36,020 bases of DNA. Origin: Fimenecus sp045532175 (GTDB lineage: Bacteria > Bacillota > Clostridia > Oscillospirales > Acutalibacteraceae). Under the pieces are notes generated by a model. That model ran no database searches. It had not been told where the DNA came from and worked only from the letters and a program-made list of their open reading frames with translations. This document shows, in pieces, positions 6,819 through 14,751 of this stretch; within the stretch, counting starts at the first letter, position 1; each line of letters starts with the position of its first letter. A program made the translations under genes and the position numbers. The DNA lies in the NCBI GenBank assembly GCA_045532175.1, contig JAZSFK010000057.1:1-36020 (forward strand), read 5' to 3'.

Positions 6819-8435
6819 ATGATTAAGAAAAGAAACAGATTTTTATCCGTGCTTCTTGCTACACTTATGCTACTTTCAATCTTTCCGATGACAAATATTG
6901 AGGCAGAGGCAACAACTAAATCAGAAGCAGTTGAATGGGCGAAAGCACAGGTGGGCAGGTCCATTGACCACGATGGTTATTATGGCGCACAATGTGTGGA
7001 TTTGATACAGGCTTATTATTCGTTTTTAGGCGAAAAATCCCCAAGTATAACCGCATATAAATACGCAAGTGTGTCTTTGCCGTCAGGGTGGAAAAGAATA
7101 GCATATTATAGTGGCTTTGTACCGCAACCCGGTGATATAGCCGTGTGGACGTACACCACATCTTCAAACGGCCACGTTGCAATAGTTACCTCAGCAACAT
7201 CAAGTTCTATGAAAGTAATTGAGCAAAATGGTTCACAGGGCTATACAAGGGCACATAGTTATAATTACGGATACGGAAAATTCTATGGTGTAATCAGACC
7301 TGTTCTGACGGGGTCATCTTCAAGTGAACCCGACGTGTGTAAGTGTTCAACTGATTACGCAGGAAATTACATTACAGACACCGGAAATTCAACTCTCAAT
7401 ATCCGTGAGGGACACGGAACATCTTATTCAGTAATCGGTTCTGTTCCGAACGGAACAATCCTTAAGGTAACAAAGTCCGACGGAAAATGGGCACATATTA
7501 CATATAACGGAATCAGCGGATATGTTTCAATGGACTATCTGAAAAAACTTGATGCAATCACTATTCACACTTCCGTTGACAGTCTTAGCTTAAGTCTCGG
7601 ACAAACCACCGATAATTCTGTTAAGGTTTGGACAGAGGGATATAACGAGAAAAAGACAAATCTTGACTTTAAGGTAAATAATAATGTAGTTAAGTGCGAA
7701 TGGGACAAAGAAGGCAATGCAATAATTACCCCACAGGTAACAGGCTCTGCACAGGTGACATTCTCCGTTGTTGAGGCTGAAACAAACAAGGTTTTAGACA
7801 GTATAACAGTTAATGTGACAGTTAAGGAAAAGACCTACACAGTTGTTTACAATGCTAACGGTGGTAGCGGTACAATGTCAGACTCCACTCATATTTATGG
7901 TGTGGCAAAAGCCCTCAATGCAAATAAGTTTACAAGAACAGGATACAAATTCCTTGGTTGGTCAACATCAGCTACAGCAACTACAGCGACTTATACGGAC
8001 AAACAATCCGTTAAAAACTTAACATCAACGGATGGCGGAAAAGTAACCTTATACGCTGTATGGCAGAAGAATACAGTACCACAAAATCCAAGCACAAGCT
8101 TTACATTCAACATTCAGGACCCGTCAATAACTGAAATCCGTAACAAGGACGGAATTATTCTTTATACAAAGGTTGAGGGTAAGCTTCCTGACGGTTCAAG
8201 AGTGGAATGGACTTGGGATAACGATAATTTTGAGGTCATAAAGAATGACGACGGAACAATAACAGTTATTGCTGAGAACAACGGCGATACAACTATTACC
8301 GCAACAGTTTATGACGTAAATGGTAAGGCTTTGGCTTCTGATACCGTTTTGATGACGTCAAAATCCGGCTTCTTTGATAAAATCGGCGGATTTTTCCGTT
8401 CACTCTTTGGTTCAACAGTAATTTATCAGAAATAA
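6819..8435 (+). CDS. Secreted CHAP-domain peptidoglycan hydrolase with SH3b and InlB-type repeats
   Basis: A 538-residue exported cell-wall enzyme. Residues 1-31 are a signal peptide (basic start, hydrophobic core, AEA cleavage site). The CHAP amidase/endopeptidase domain (about 35-162) has catalytic Cys59 in AQCVDL and His119 in NGHVAIV. An SH3b wall-binding domain (about 183-243, STLNIREGHG...GISGYVSMDYL) follows, then an Ig-like region (about 248-336). Next is a Listeria-Bacteroides (InlB-type) repeat (about 339-415, NANGGSG...GYKFLGW...LYAVW), a second Ig-like segment, and an amphipathic tail GFFDKIGGFFRSLF. There is no LPXTG motif. A GTG at 6801 is in frame, but ATG 6819 follows the AGGAG site and begins the signal peptide, so it is the start. 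Confidence 0.92.
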   Translation: MIKKRNRFLSVLLATLMLLSIFPMTNIEAEATTKSEAVEWAKAQVGRSIDHDGYYGAQCVDLIQAYYSFLGEKSPSITAYKYASVSLPSGWKRIAYYSGFVPQPGDIAVWTYTTSSNGHVAIVTSATSSSMKVIEQNGSQGYTRAHSYNYGYGKFYGVIRPVLTGSSSSEPDVCKCSTDYAGNYITDTGNSTLNIREGHGTSYSVIGSVPNGTILKVTKSDGKWAHITYNGISGYVSMDYLKKLDAITIHTSVDSLSLSLGQTTDNSVKVWTEGYNEKKTNLDFKVNNNVVKCEWDKEGNAIITPQVTGSAQVTFSVVEAETNKVLDSITVNVTVKEKTYTVVYNANGGSGTMSDSTHIYGVAKALNANKFTRTGYKFLGWSTSATATTATYTDKQSVKNLTSTDGGKVTLYAVWQKNTVPQNPSTSFTFNIQDPSITEIRNKDGIILYTKVEGKLPDGSRVEWTWDNDNFEVIKNDDGTITVIAENNGDTTITATVYDVNGKALASDTVLMTSKSGFFDKIGGFFRSLFGSTVIYQK

Positions 8436-8437
8436 AA

Positions 8438-8475
8438 ACAGCAGAGAAGACCAAAAATCTTCTCTGCCTTTTTGT
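8438..8475. terminator. Bidirectional terminator
   Basis: GCAGAGAAGA (8441-8450) and TCTTCTCTGC (8458-8467) form a perfect 10-bp stem with a 7-nt loop, with A-rich and T-rich flanks. It serves the CHAP gene and the opposing vitamin-uptake operon. Confidence 0.88.
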
Positions 8476-8482
8476 TTGATAT

Positions 8483-9016
8483 TCAATTTTCCTTTTTCGC
8501 TGTTTTGTGGAATTTTTGCAAGGCTTGTGAAAGTGGCACAATCAAAAATCCAAGTGCAAAATTGCCGATTGCGTGGATTATATCGAAATAAAACCCTGCA
8601 CCAATCCACACAAGCATTGTTTTGAAATCATATCCAAACATAATTGCTTGTGCAGGGGCATAAAGTGTGCCGTAGGATAGACCGTGTAACGCACAAACTA
8701 CTGCATAAACCGGAACGGCAACTTTCCTGCTCATTTTTTTAGGCAGAAGCATTGTGATTCCCCAAAGGATTGTCCAAATATAAAGATACGGAATCCACCA
8801 AAGACTAAATCCGTTGAAAAGTCCCATAAGCATTACAAAAACATAGATAGGAATAAGCGCTTTTTTGCGATAAACTATAGTGTATGTCATGGTTAACATT
8901 CCAAGAAAATGCACATTGGGAATTGCTTCTGTCAGATATTTGGATATGAACATTATGACACCGAGCATGGCGAAAATGATGAGGTCAGCCAATTGTTGAA
9001 TCTTGTGGTTTTTCAT
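8483..9016 (-). CDS. ECF transporter S component, probably for cobalamin
   Basis: A 177-residue protein with about six membrane helices, the size and build of substrate-binding (S) subunits of energy-coupling-factor vitamin importers. The N-terminal helix after LADLIIFAMLGVIMF and the segment IPNVHFLGMLTMTYTIVYRKKALIPIYVFVMLMG are characteristic. No EcfA/EcfT gene is nearby, so it would share a common ATPase module (group II ECF). It begins at TAATG, overlapping the stop of the upstream DUF4430 lipoprotein by one base, so the two are translationally coupled. The cobalamin riboswitch at the head of this operon argues for vitamin B12 or a corrinoid as substrate. The fold assignment is from pattern; the substrate is inferred. 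Confidence 0.82.
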   Translation of the reverse strand: MKNHKIQQLADLIIFAMLGVIMFISKYLTEAIPNVHFLGMLTMTYTIVYRKKALIPIYVFVMLMGLFNGFSLWWIPYLYIWTILWGITMLLPKKMSRKVAVPVYAVVCALHGLSYGTLYAPAQAIMFGYDFKTMLVWIGAGFYFDIIHAIGNFALGFLIVPLSQALQKFHKTAKKEN

Positions 9017-9480
9017 TATGCCTTTTCAGCCTTGAAGCAATAAACTTTTCCGTCTTCGATAGGTGTTGAGTCAACGCCTGTCATAGCATATTCACCGTCA
9101 ATGTAAAATGCCCAGTACACTTTGTCGTCATCATAAGTGTATTTCTGACCGTTAACTGTGTCAACCATAATACCGTATTGGCTGTCACTACCCGAAATAA
9201 GACCTTCATTTACAAGAGCCTCACCAACGGATTTTTCACTGTCATACTTTACGGTGAACTCTTTCTTTGTGCCATCAAGGGATATTACCTCAAATAAGAA
9301 TGAGTTTTCCCGACTCTCCTCATTGTTTTGTGGCGTTTCGAGTTTCTGTTGATTTGTTGAAGGCTCAGTTGTGCCTTCGTTTTCAAGTTTTTGTCCGCAT
9401 CCTGCAAACATAAGTACCATGGCCGCAACAAGTACCAATGAAAGAACAGAACGGAAATTGATTTTAAAAGTTTCTTTCAT
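9016..9480 (-). CDS. DUF4430 (transcobalamin-like C-terminal) lipoprotein
   Basis: A 154-residue lipoprotein: charged N-terminus, hydrophobic stretch, lipobox MFAGC with Cys28, then a Thr/Asn/Glu-rich linker to about residue 58. The C-terminal domain is DUF4430-like (FEVISLDGTKKEFTVKYD...VGEALVNEGL...VYWAFYIDGEYAMTGVDSTPIEDGKVYCF). This is the small beta-grasp unit also found at the C-terminus of transcobalamin and intrinsic factor. It should sit on the outer face of the membrane. The frame is open to 9519, but ATG 9480 follows AAGGAG (about 9487-9492) and starts the signal sequence. First gene after the cobalamin riboswitch, coupled to the S component. Role inferred: capture of corrinoid and delivery to the S subunit. 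Confidence 0.85.
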   Translation of the reverse strand: MKETFKINFRSVLSLVLVAAMVLMFAGCGQKLENEGTTEPSTNQQKLETPQNNEESRENSFLFEVISLDGTKKEFTVKYDSEKSVGEALVNEGLISGSDSQYGIMVDTVNGQKYTYDDDKVYWAFYIDGEYAMTGVDSTPIEDGKVYCFKAEKA

Positions 9481-9557
9481 AATCTTTCGCTCCTTATAGG
9501 ATATTTTATTTTCTTGCAAAGGCTTTTCAATATATCGGCTGTCGCAACAGAGAAAAT

Positions 9558-9719
9558 TTCAGTACCGGGTATTCCGACTTGCAAAAATATAACCTTTTCG
9601 CCTTCTCGGATATTAAGTCCAATGGCTTGTCTTACTTTGCGGCAGTAAGTGAAAAGGTCGTTTCTGCTTACGGCGACGGGCTCGTTCAGGCATTTCACCT
9701 GATTCCCCGAGATACCGAA
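9558..9719 (-). ncRNA. Cobalamin (AdoCbl-type) riboswitch
   Basis: Read on the minus strand, the leader contains the cobalamin riboswitch landmarks in order. These are GGGGAATCAGGTGAAATGCC near 9706-9687, GAGCCCGTCGCCGTAA downstream of it (consensus CCCGC...CTGTAA), GCCATTGG, CCGAGAAGG, and the B12-box-like AAGTCGGAATACCCGG. A closing P1 stem pairs TTCGGTATC (9719-9711) with GGTACTGAA (9566-9558). After the aptamer, TCCT-ATA-AGGA can hide the ribosome site of the lipoprotein gene, suggesting translational control. No intrinsic terminator is seen. It lies directly after a minus-strand promoter. Confidence 0.9.
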
Positions 9720-9733
9720 CCTTTACAAGGGGA

Positions 9734-9762
9734 ATTTTAGCACAAAATGACTGTAAAATCAA
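9734..9762 (-). promoter_or_regulatory. Promoter of the riboswitch operon
   Basis: Minus strand: TTGATT (9757-9762), 17 bp, TAAAAT (9734-9739). The predicted transcript starts about 8 bases before the aptamer. Confidence 0.78.
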
Positions 9763-9763
9763 C

Positions 9764-9792
9764 TTGATTTATATAAAAAATGATATTAGAAT
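9764..9792 (+). promoter_or_regulatory. Promoter of the GDPD-like gene
   Basis: Plus strand: TTGATT (9764-9769), 17 bp, TAGAAT (9787-9792). Its -35 is the mirror of the divergent promoter's -35; together they read AATCAA-C-TTGATT. Confidence 0.72.
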
Positions 9793-9819
9793 ATAGGTAT
9801 ATAACAGGGGTGTGATTCT

Positions 9820-10590
9820 ATGAATAAAAAACTAAAAATTGCAATTTCGGTAGTTCTTGTAGTGGCTGTTTCCGGCACGGGACTTTTCTTTGGAGTGAGA
9901 AAGATGAAACTTAACGAGTATAAAAATGCAGATATAAATTTGCCACAAGGGTTTACAATAACTGCTCATACCGGTTGTATGGATACGGAGGATAACTCTC
10001 TTGATTCTATTAAAAAAGGCATTGAAAACGGAGCAACAATAGTGGAGTTTGACTTGTATTTTACAAAGGACGGTACTCCTGTGCTTGCCCACGATGAACC
10101 TGTCGGCGGAGAAATTACCCTTGATGAAGCATTTAAGTATGTTTCACAATTCGAGGATATAAGAATAAATGTTGACATCAAAACCTGTGATGCTTTGGAC
10201 AAGGTTTATCCGTTGGCAGTAAAGCACGGAATAGCGGACAGAATCTTCTATACAGGGGTTAAGGATGAATTTGTGGAGTCTGTAAAAAACGATAGCCCAC
10301 AGGTGAAATATTATCTCAATGTGGATGTTGACAAAAGTAAAGCGGATGACCGCGAATACATTCTCTCACTTGTTGATAAGGTGAAAAATGCAGGTGCAAT
10401 CGGCATAAATTTCAACTATAAAAATGCTACAAAAGAGCTTGTAAAAATCTTCCATGAAAACGGACTTTTAGTGTCAATATGGACAGTAAATGACGAATAT
10501 AATATGTATAAAATCCTGAGTTTTGAGCCGGATAACATTACAACCCGTCACCCTGACAAGCTCCGTAAAATTGTAACGGAAAAACAGTAA
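9820..10590 (+). CDS. Membrane-anchored glycerophosphodiester phosphodiesterase-like protein
   Basis: A 256-residue GDPD-family protein. Family members cleave glycerophosphodiesters to glycerol 3-phosphate and an alcohol. An N-terminal membrane helix (about 6-25) should place the domain outside the cell. Seen: His50 in TAHTG, EDNSL (57-61), the metal pair Glu76/Asp78 in VEFDLY, FTKDG (81-85), second catalytic His91 in LAHDEP, NVDIK, and IWTVND near the end. The usual H-R-G reads H-T-G here, replacing the substrate-binding arginine, and the usual ENT/S reads DNS. Activity may therefore be altered. The ribosome site is CAGGGGTG. It is monocistronic, with no clear terminator before the pot operon. 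Confidence 0.85.
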   Translation: MNKKLKIAISVVLVVAVSGTGLFFGVRKMKLNEYKNADINLPQGFTITAHTGCMDTEDNSLDSIKKGIENGATIVEFDLYFTKDGTPVLAHDEPVGGEITLDEAFKYVSQFEDIRINVDIKTCDALDKVYPLAVKHGIADRIFYTGVKDEFVESVKNDSPQVKYYLNVDVDKSKADDREYILSLVDKVKNAGAIGINFNYKNATKELVKIFHENGLLVSIWTVNDEYNMYKILSFEPDNITTRHPDKLRKIVTEKQ

Positions 10591-10619
10591 AAATTTTGAG
10601 TCGAAATTTGTAAAAATTA

Positions 10620-10648
10620 TTGACTTTTTTGTAAATTAAGATTATATT
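10620..10648 (+). promoter_or_regulatory. Promoter of potABCD
   Basis: TTGACT (10620-10625), 17 bp, TATATT (10643-10648). The leader before potA is about 80 nt. Confidence 0.78.
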
Positions 10649-10663
10649 TAACTCATACCAATT

Positions 10664-10725
10664 AGGGTGGGGCGGTTTAGTTTTTTACCGTCAAATCCCA
10701 ACTATATCTATCGGTTGGAAAGGGG
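10664..10725 (+). promoter_or_regulatory. Structured leader of potA
   Basis: Two hairpins: GGCGGT (10671-10676) with ACCGTC (10687-10692), and CCAAC (10698-10702) with GTTGG (10714-10718). The second ends directly before the ribosome site AAAGGGG (10719-10725). A GGG/CCC pair may enclose the first. This may control translation. It does not match any riboswitch class I know. Confidence 0.35.
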
Positions 10726-10733
10726 CTGCATAA

Positions 10734-11855
10734 TTGAAAAACAACCCAATTATTATTGACCTCAAAAACATCAGCGTCAGCTTTGACGACCATAAAATTC
10801 TTGATAACATTAACCTCTATATCCGTGACGGTGAGTTTATCACCTTGCTCGGTCCTTCGGGCTGTGGTAAAACCACAACTCTTCGCATAATTGCGGGATT
10901 TTTACAGCAGGATAGCGGCGATGTTATTTTTGAAGGAAAAAATATCAATGGTGTTCCTGCATACAAGCGTCAGGTGAACACCATTTTTCAGCGTTATGCC
11001 CTTTTCCCACATCTGAATGTTTATGAAAATATTGCATTCGGTCTCCGCCTTAAAAAGTGGAAGGAAAAGGATATTAAAGAAAAGGTAAGTGAGATGCTTA
11101 CTCTTGTAAACTTAAAGGGATTTGGCCCAAGAAAAATTGATTCACTTTCAGGTGGTCAGCAACAGCGTGTTGCTATTGCTCGTGCCTTGGCGGTGAATCC
11201 TCGAGTTGTGCTTCTTGACGAGCCTTTGGGTGCTTTGGACTTAAAGCTTCGTAAGGATATGCAGATTGAGCTTAAGAATATTCAGCAAAAACTGGGTATC
11301 ACTTTTATCTATGTTACTCATGACCAGGAAGAAGCACTTTCCATGTCCGATACTGTTGTTGTTATGAATGGTGGCGTCATTCAGCAGATTGGTACACCGC
11401 TTGACATTTATAATGAACCTAAAAATGCCTTTGTTGCTGACTTTATCGGCGAAAGTAATATTCTTGACGGTATTATGAAAGAGGATTTTACTGTTGAATT
11501 TAATAACATTAAATTCCAGTGCGTTGACAAGGGCTTTAAACATAACGAGCCTGTTGACGTTGTTATCCGTCCTGAAGATATTGACGTGGTTTCTCCCGAA
11601 AACGGTATGCTTCAGGGTACTGTAACATCTGTTACATTCAAGGGCGTACATTATGAAATTATCGTCGATATTGATAATTTCAAGTGGATGATTCAGACAA
11701 CAGAAAAAAGTGAAGTCGGGGATGTTATTGGTATTTCTATTGACCCTGACGAAATGCATATTATGAAAAAGTCCCAGTATTCAGGACTTTACGGAGATTA
11801 CAGCTCGTTCAGTGATGAATTTGATGAGCTTTCTACTGTGGGTGAGGAAGAATGA
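10734..11855 (+). CDS. potA: Spermidine/putrescine ABC transporter ATPase
   Basis: The ATP-hydrolysing subunit of a polyamine importer, 373 residues, on the inner face of the membrane. Seen: Walker A LLGPSGCGKTTT (about 38-49), Q-loop IFQRYALFPH, signature LSGGQQQRVAIARAL, Walker B VVLLDEPLGALD, switch His in YVTHDQEEA, and a C-terminal TOBE region after about residue 240. The start is TTG 10734, 8 bases after the strong site AAAGGGG; no ATG fits better. First gene of potABCD, with a 4-base ATGA overlap with potB. Substrate specificity (polyamine) rests on the whole operon. Confidence 0.93.
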   Translation: MKNNPIIIDLKNISVSFDDHKILDNINLYIRDGEFITLLGPSGCGKTTTLRIIAGFLQQDSGDVIFEGKNINGVPAYKRQVNTIFQRYALFPHLNVYENIAFGLRLKKWKEKDIKEKVSEMLTLVNLKGFGPRKIDSLSGGQQQRVAIARALAVNPRVVLLDEPLGALDLKLRKDMQIELKNIQQKLGITFIYVTHDQEEALSMSDTVVVMNGGVIQQIGTPLDIYNEPKNAFVADFIGESNILDGIMKEDFTVEFNNIKFQCVDKGFKHNEPVDVVIRPEDIDVVSPENGMLQGTVTSVTFKGVHYEIIVDIDNFKWMIQTTEKSEVGDVIGISIDPDEMHIMKKSQYSGLYGDYSSFSDEFDELSTVGEEE

Positions 11856-12679
11856 AGAAGTCCTCATTTCTCCAGAAGGTGTCAAATGCACCTTACATGC
11901 TTTGGTCGGTGTTATTTATAGTAGCGCCGCTCATAATGGTTGCGTATTATGCTTTTACAGACGCAGACGGCAATTTTACATTTGACAACATCATGCAGAT
12001 TGGGGATTACACAACAACGTTTATTCTTTCAATCAGTTATGGTGCAGTTGCAACTGTAATTTGCCTTCTTATTGCATACCCTTTTGCCTATGCATTAGCA
12101 CAGACTAAGGCCTCTTTTCAGCGCGTTGCCACAATGCTTGTTATGCTTCCTATGTGGATGAGTTTCCTTATCCGTACTTACTCGTGGATTACCATTTTGG
12201 GTGAGTCAGGTGTAATTAACAGCTTTTTGGGGCTTTTCGGCATTGAGCCACTTAAAATGCTCAATACAGGCGGTGCAGTTGTTCTGGGTATGGTTTATAA
12301 CTTCCTGCCCTATATGATTTTGCCGCTTTACACGGCACTTTCAAAGATGGATAATTCTCTTGTTGAGGCTGCACAGGATTTGGGATGCAATAAGTGGTAT
12401 TGTCTTCGTAAGGTTATTTTCCCACTTTCTGTACCCGGTATTGCAAGCGGTGTAACTATGGTTTTCGTTCCCTGTGTAAGTACATTCTACATTACGCAGA
12501 AATTGGGTGGCGGACAGATTACTCTTATCGGTGACGTTATTGAGGGTCAGTTCCAGACTGCATATAACTATAACCTTGGTGCGGCCCTTTCACTTGTGCT
12601 TATGGTTATGATTTTAATATGCCTTGGTGTCCTTAATTATTTCACAGACAATGATGATGACGGAGGTGTGCTTATATGA
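11852..12679 (+). CDS. potB: Spermidine/putrescine ABC transporter permease PotB
   Basis: A 275-residue membrane subunit with six predicted helices. The cytoplasmic EAA loop that contacts the ATPase reads VEAAQDLGCNKWYCLRKVIFPLSVPGI (about 170-196), typical of the binding-protein-dependent permease family. PMWMSFLIRTYSWITILGESGVIN is a PotB hallmark. ATGA overlaps join it to potA upstream and potC downstream, so the operon is translationally coupled and subunit output is balanced. Confidence 0.92.
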   Translation: MKKSSFLQKVSNAPYMLWSVLFIVAPLIMVAYYAFTDADGNFTFDNIMQIGDYTTTFILSISYGAVATVICLLIAYPFAYALAQTKASFQRVATMLVMLPMWMSFLIRTYSWITILGESGVINSFLGLFGIEPLKMLNTGGAVVLGMVYNFLPYMILPLYTALSKMDNSLVEAAQDLGCNKWYCLRKVIFPLSVPGIASGVTMVFVPCVSTFYITQKLGGGQITLIGDVIEGQFQTAYNYNLGAALSLVLMVMILICLGVLNYFTDNDDDGGVLI

Positions 12680-13503
12680 CAAAAACATCCCCATTATCTA
12701 AATTCTATTTAGCACTTGTTTTTCTTTTCCTTTATGCACCGATGGTCGTTATGATGGTGTTCTCATTTAACGGAACTGAAAGCACATATATTTTTGAAGG
12801 CTTTTCACTTCAATGGTATGAAAAACTTTTCCATGACAAGGTTACAATGGATGCTCTTAAGAATACCGTTGTCCTTGCTGTGATTTCCGCAACAATTGCA
12901 ACCGTGCTTGGTACTCTTGCAGCGGTTGGTATCAACTCAATGAGAAATAAGCACATAAAGTCATCTGTAATGACAGTTACAAATATTCCTATGATGAACC
13001 CTGAAATCGTTACAGGTATTTCAATGATGCTTTTGTTTGTTTTTGCAGGTGCAATGTTCAATAAACGTGATGTACTGGGCTTTTGGACAATTCTTATTGC
13101 CCATGTAACATTCCAGTTGCCTTATGTAATTCTTTCCGTATTGCCGAAGCTTCGTCAGTCGGATAACAGAATTTATGAAGCGGCACAGGATTTGGGATGT
13201 CCGCCTGTACAGGCATTTTTCAAGGTGGTTTTCCCTGCAATTCTTCCGGGTATCATTTCGGGTGCAATTATGGCATTTACCTTGTCACTTGATGATTTCA
13301 TAATCAGTTACTTTACAAACGGACCTGATTTCCAGACTTTGCCTATTCATATTTTCTCGATGACAAAGAAACGAGTAAAGCCCGATATGTATGCTCTTTC
13401 AACGCTCATTTTCGGTGCAATGTTTATTCTCCTTATACTTATGAATGTGGCACAGTCCCGTTCTGATAAAAAGCAAAGAGCAAAAAAGGGGGATAAACAA
13501 TGA
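12676..13503 (+). CDS. potC: Spermidine/putrescine ABC transporter permease PotC
   Basis: The second membrane subunit, 275 residues and six helices. The EAA loop reads YEAAQDLGCPPVQAFFKVVFPAILPGI (about 168-194), followed by FTLSLDDFIISYF, which is characteristic of PotC. It pairs with PotB to form the translocation pore. ATGA overlaps with potB and potD. Confidence 0.92.
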   Translation: MTKTSPLSKFYLALVFLFLYAPMVVMMVFSFNGTESTYIFEGFSLQWYEKLFHDKVTMDALKNTVVLAVISATIATVLGTLAAVGINSMRNKHIKSSVMTVTNIPMMNPEIVTGISMMLLFVFAGAMFNKRDVLGFWTILIAHVTFQLPYVILSVLPKLRQSDNRIYEAAQDLGCPPVQAFFKVVFPAILPGIISGAIMAFTLSLDDFIISYFTNGPDFQTLPIHIFSMTKKRVKPDMYALSTLIFGAMFILLILMNVAQSRSDKKQRAKKGDKQ

Positions 13504-14717
13504 AGAAGTTTTTCTCTCTGTTGATTGCACTACTGATAGTGCTTTCCGCTTGTGCTATTCCTGTTTCTGCTGAAGATGAAATGTTTTCACAGGAAACGAT
13601 TGAGTATTATAAAAACCTTGGTTTGCAGGGTACGGTACTTAACGTGTACAACTGGGGCGAATACATTGATGATGAAGAAATTGATGTAATCACACAGTTT
13701 GAACGTCTTACGGGTTGTGAGGTGAATTACACCACTTTTGAGTCTAATGAAAATATGTACTCAAAGCTTTCAGGTGGTGGTGTAAGCTACGATATTATCA
13801 TTCCGTCAGATTATATGGTTGAGCGACTTATATCCGAGGATATGCTTTTACCGCTTGATTATAATAACATTCCGAATTATTCAGAGAATTTCGACAGTGA
13901 AAAGTACGGATACCTTGTTGAAAACGGTATAAGTGATTACGCTGTAATTTACAATGTAGGCACAACGATTCTTATTTATAATAAAAAACTTGTTAAAGAA
14001 GAGCCTACAAGCTGGAAAGTTCTCTGGGATGAACAGTACAAGGGTAAAGTGCTTATGTTCAATAACCCAAGAGATGCATTTGCGATTGCTCAATTTGTCC
14101 TCGGTCAGGATATTAATACTACCAATATGTCGGATTGGGATGCTGCAGCAGAACTTTTAATGGAGCAACGAAAAACCGTTAAGCCTGAATATGTAATGGA
14201 TGAAGTTTTCATTAAAATGGAAAGCGGTGAATATGCCTTTGCCACATATTATGCAGGGGACTATGAATTGATGGTTGAAAATAATCCCGATTTGGGTTTT
14301 GTTTTCCCCGAGGAGGGTGTTAATACCTTCTATGATGCTATGTGTATCCCCAAGGCATCGCAGAACAAGAAAGGTGCAGAGGCTTTTATCAACTTTATGA
14401 TGGAGCCGGAAATTGCCCTTGCTAATGCAGAGTATATTTACTATGCAACACCTAATAAAGCTGTTCTTGAAAATGAAGACTATTCACTTATCGATAGTGA
14501 AGCTGTTTATCCTGAAAAGTTAGAGAATACTCAATCATTCCACAATCTTCCTGTGGATACGTTGCAGTATATGAATTCACTTTGGATGAAAGTCAAGGGC
14601 GAAAATGATGCTCAGGGGCTTTATATTGCATTTTTCTCGGTAATTGCGGTAGTGGTAATAATTATCATCGCGCATATTTTAAAGAAAAAGAAAATGGCAA
14701 AGTTCTATAACGTGTAA
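13500..14717 (+). CDS. potD: Polyamine-binding protein PotD with C-terminal membrane anchor
   Basis: A 405-residue extracellular substrate-binding protein. The N-terminus is a signal sequence with two possible processing sites: a lipobox-like LSAC (Cys18) and a signal-peptidase-I-type VSA before Glu26. The mature domain has polyamine-binding landmarks YNWGEYID (about 50-57), IIPSDYMVERL and YYAGDYELM, plus CIPKASQNKKGAEAFINFMM near the end. Unusually, the protein ends in a predicted membrane helix (AFFSVIAVVVIIIIAHIL) followed by KKKKMAKFYNV, so it is probably tethered at its C-terminus. Last gene of potABCD, with an ATGA overlap with potC, then a terminator. Confidence 0.92.
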   Translation: MKKFFSLLIALLIVLSACAIPVSAEDEMFSQETIEYYKNLGLQGTVLNVYNWGEYIDDEEIDVITQFERLTGCEVNYTTFESNENMYSKLSGGGVSYDIIIPSDYMVERLISEDMLLPLDYNNIPNYSENFDSEKYGYLVENGISDYAVIYNVGTTILIYNKKLVKEEPTSWKVLWDEQYKGKVLMFNNPRDAFAIAQFVLGQDINTTNMSDWDAAAELLMEQRKTVKPEYVMDEVFIKMESGEYAFATYYAGDYELMVENNPDLGFVFPEEGVNTFYDAMCIPKASQNKKGAEAFINFMMEPEIALANAEYIYYATPNKAVLENEDYSLIDSEAVYPEKLENTQSFHNLPVDTLQYMNSLWMKVKGENDAQGLYIAFFSVIAVVVIIIIAHILKKKKMAKFYNV

Positions 14718-14721
14718 TATT

Positions 14722-14751
14722 TAAGGGACGGTTTGCATCGTCCCTTTTCTT
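14722..14751 (+). terminator. potABCD terminator
   Basis: AAGGGACG (14723-14730) pairs with CGTCCCTT (14739-14746), then TTCTT. Its loop contains the -35 of the next gene's promoter. Confidence 0.85.

Noticed and set aside
9477..9698. A 73-residue minus-strand reading frame upstream of the DUF4430 lipoprotein
   Set aside because: It lies on the same strand and span as the cobalamin riboswitch aptamer and runs into the next gene's start; its residues follow from conserved RNA motifs, and no ribosome site precedes it.
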